From contig NZ_PPDK01000001.1 in the NCBI RefSeq assembly GCF_003074135.1, positions 868,001 through 932,000 of the forward strand: 64,000 nt of DNA, written 5' to 3'. Source of the DNA: Euzebya tangerina. Lineage in GTDB: Bacteria; Actinomycetota; Nitriliruptoria; Euzebyales; Euzebyaceae. Both the position numbers and the translations under genes were made by a program. A model generated the notes under the pieces. The model was not told the DNA's origin and made no database searches. It saw only the letters and a list, made by a program, of their open reading frames with translations. Below, piece by piece: positions 63,047 through 64,000 of this stretch (positions within the stretch are counted from its first letter, which is position 1; each line of letters starts with the position of its first letter).

Positions 63047-64000
63047 ATGAAATTCAGGGCGGAACGCACCGAGTTCGAGGAAGCCATCAAGTGGGTTCAG
63101 CGAACCGTCGGTGAGCGGGTCAGCTTCCCCGCGATGGCCGGCATCAAGCTCAGCCTCTCCGGTGACGTCGTCACGCTCTCCTCCACCAACGGGCAGGTCG
63201 ACTCCGAAGTCGAACTCACCGTCCAGGGCGAGCGTGACGGTGGGGCGCTGGTGTCCGGCAAGCTCCTCTCCAATGTGGTCCACCTGCTGCCGAACGATGC
63301 GGTCGAGCTCGACGTCTCCGGTGACGCCCTGCACATCACGTGCGGTCGCGCCAGCTTCGAGCTGCGGCTGATGATGCTGGAGGACTTCCCCCAGCTGCGC
63401 GTTCCGGCAGAGGATGCTCCAACCGCAACCCTGAAGGCGCAGGAGTTCTCCGATCTGGTGGGCCAGGTCGCGAAGTCCGCCAGCACCGAGGACGCGCGAG
63501 CCGTCCTGACCGGCGTCAAGCTCGAGGCGGGTGGTGGATCGTTCACCGCCTCCGCCACCGACTCCTACCGGCTCGCGATTCGGTCGATCCCCTGGGAGGG
63601 AGAGGGAGAGATGACCGCGCTGGTGTCCCGGCGCGCGCTCGACCAGGCCAAGGCCGCGGCCGACATGCTGGGCAACGACGTCACCATGGTGCTCGAGCCC
63701 AGCTACGCCACGTTCTCCTTCGCCGATCGCCGGCTGGTCTCGACCCTGATCGAAGGGAAGTACCCCGAGGTCCGGCAGCTCATCCCCGATGGGTTCGAGC
63801 GGCGCCTCCGGGTGGATCGACTGGCCCTCGCCGAGGTCGTTCGTCGAATCGCGGTCGTAGGTGAGGCCGACAAGTCGATGACGCCGGTCATCATGGAGAT
63901 GGCGGGCAACAGCGTCGTGGTCAAGGCTGACTCCTCGGAGGCCGGCCAGGCCGAGGAGTCGCTGCCCGTGGAGCTGGAGGGTGAACCGTTGACCATCGCC
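63047..64000 (+). CDS. dnaN: DNA polymerase III sliding clamp (beta subunit), cut by window edge
   Basis: The first 318 residues of the clamp, MKFRAERTEFEEAIKWVQRTV onward. Domains I and II are complete (ATDSYRLAIR, and STLIEGKYPEVRQLIP at the domain II end), and domain III is partial. AGGAG lies five bases before the ATG at 63047. It lies downstream of oriC as usual and runs past the right edge. Confidence 0.95.
   Translation, partial: MKFRAERTEFEEAIKWVQRTVGERVSFPAMAGIKLSLSGDVVTLSSTNGQVDSEVELTVQGERDGGALVSGKLLSNVVHLLPNDAVELDVSGDALHITCGRASFELRLMMLEDFPQLRVPAEDAPTATLKAQEFSDLVGQVAKSASTEDARAVLTGVKLEAGGGSFTASATDSYRLAIRSIPWEGEGEMTALVSRRALDQAKAAADMLGNDVTMVLEPSYATFSFADRRLVSTLIEGKYPEVRQLIPDGFERRLRVDRLALAEVVRRIAVVGEADKSMTPVIMEMAGNSVVVKADSSEAGQAEESLPVELEGEPLTIA

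Overview
High-GC DNA that looks like the chromosomal origin region of an actinomycetote. The right end carries the classical block rpmH-rnpA-yidD-yidC-jag-rsmG-parA-parB on the minus strand, then dnaA and dnaN on the plus strand around a DnaA-box-rich intergenic region. To its left lies the order known from Mycobacterium (CCA tRNA nucleotidyltransferase, Nudix/mutT4, DUF6049, murJ, sigM, anti-sigma candidate, trxB, trxA). DUF5318-PadR-ino1, dnaK-grpE-dnaJ-hspR, qcrCAB and a 6C-type small RNA also point to Actinomycetota. A cell-wall-binding-repeat-2 protein and several secreted, very acidic proteins suggest a deep branch such as Euzebya/Nitriliruptoria; that placement is inference.

Layout. 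1-10.4 kb: start of a type II glutamine synthetase, a GGDEF protein, an orphan Tat/lipoprotein solute-binding protein, an acidic-repeat membrane protein, a secreted HEYGH metallopeptidase, and a small redox-looking cluster (DUF6529-like membrane protein, cupredoxin, double Lipoprotein_15 protein). 10.4-14.7 kb: heat-shock operon. 14.8-22.6 kb: a minus-strand seven-gene operon encoding a Tcp/Tn916-like type IV secretion core (TcpC, D, E, F, H, G homologues plus a LysM protein), with a consensus -35 promoter but no relaxase, coupling ATPase or integrase in view. 22.9-31.8 kb: assorted metabolic and secreted proteins. 31.85-35.1 kb: cytochrome bc1 (qcrCAB). 35.1-38.5 kb: two GT4 glycosyltransferases, the 6C RNA and DUF5318. 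38.6-40.3 kb: PadR-ino1. 40.5-55.7 kb: tRNA CCA addition, pilT, then envelope, signalling and thioredoxin genes, an aminotransferase and ddl. 55.8-64 kb: chromosome partitioning, membrane insertion, RNase P protein, L34, DnaA, origin, DnaN.

Most notable: the near-complete orphan Tcp-like secretion operon with an operator-like palindrome at its predicted start; the 6C RNA with its own promoter; a catalytically intact, unfused kinase where mycobacteria have a pseudokinase fused to MurJ; an oxidative-stress-type (SigR/SigH-like) promoter before trxBA; and parS sites in the parA and rsmG coding starts. No tRNA, rRNA, CRISPR array or insertion sequence was recognised.
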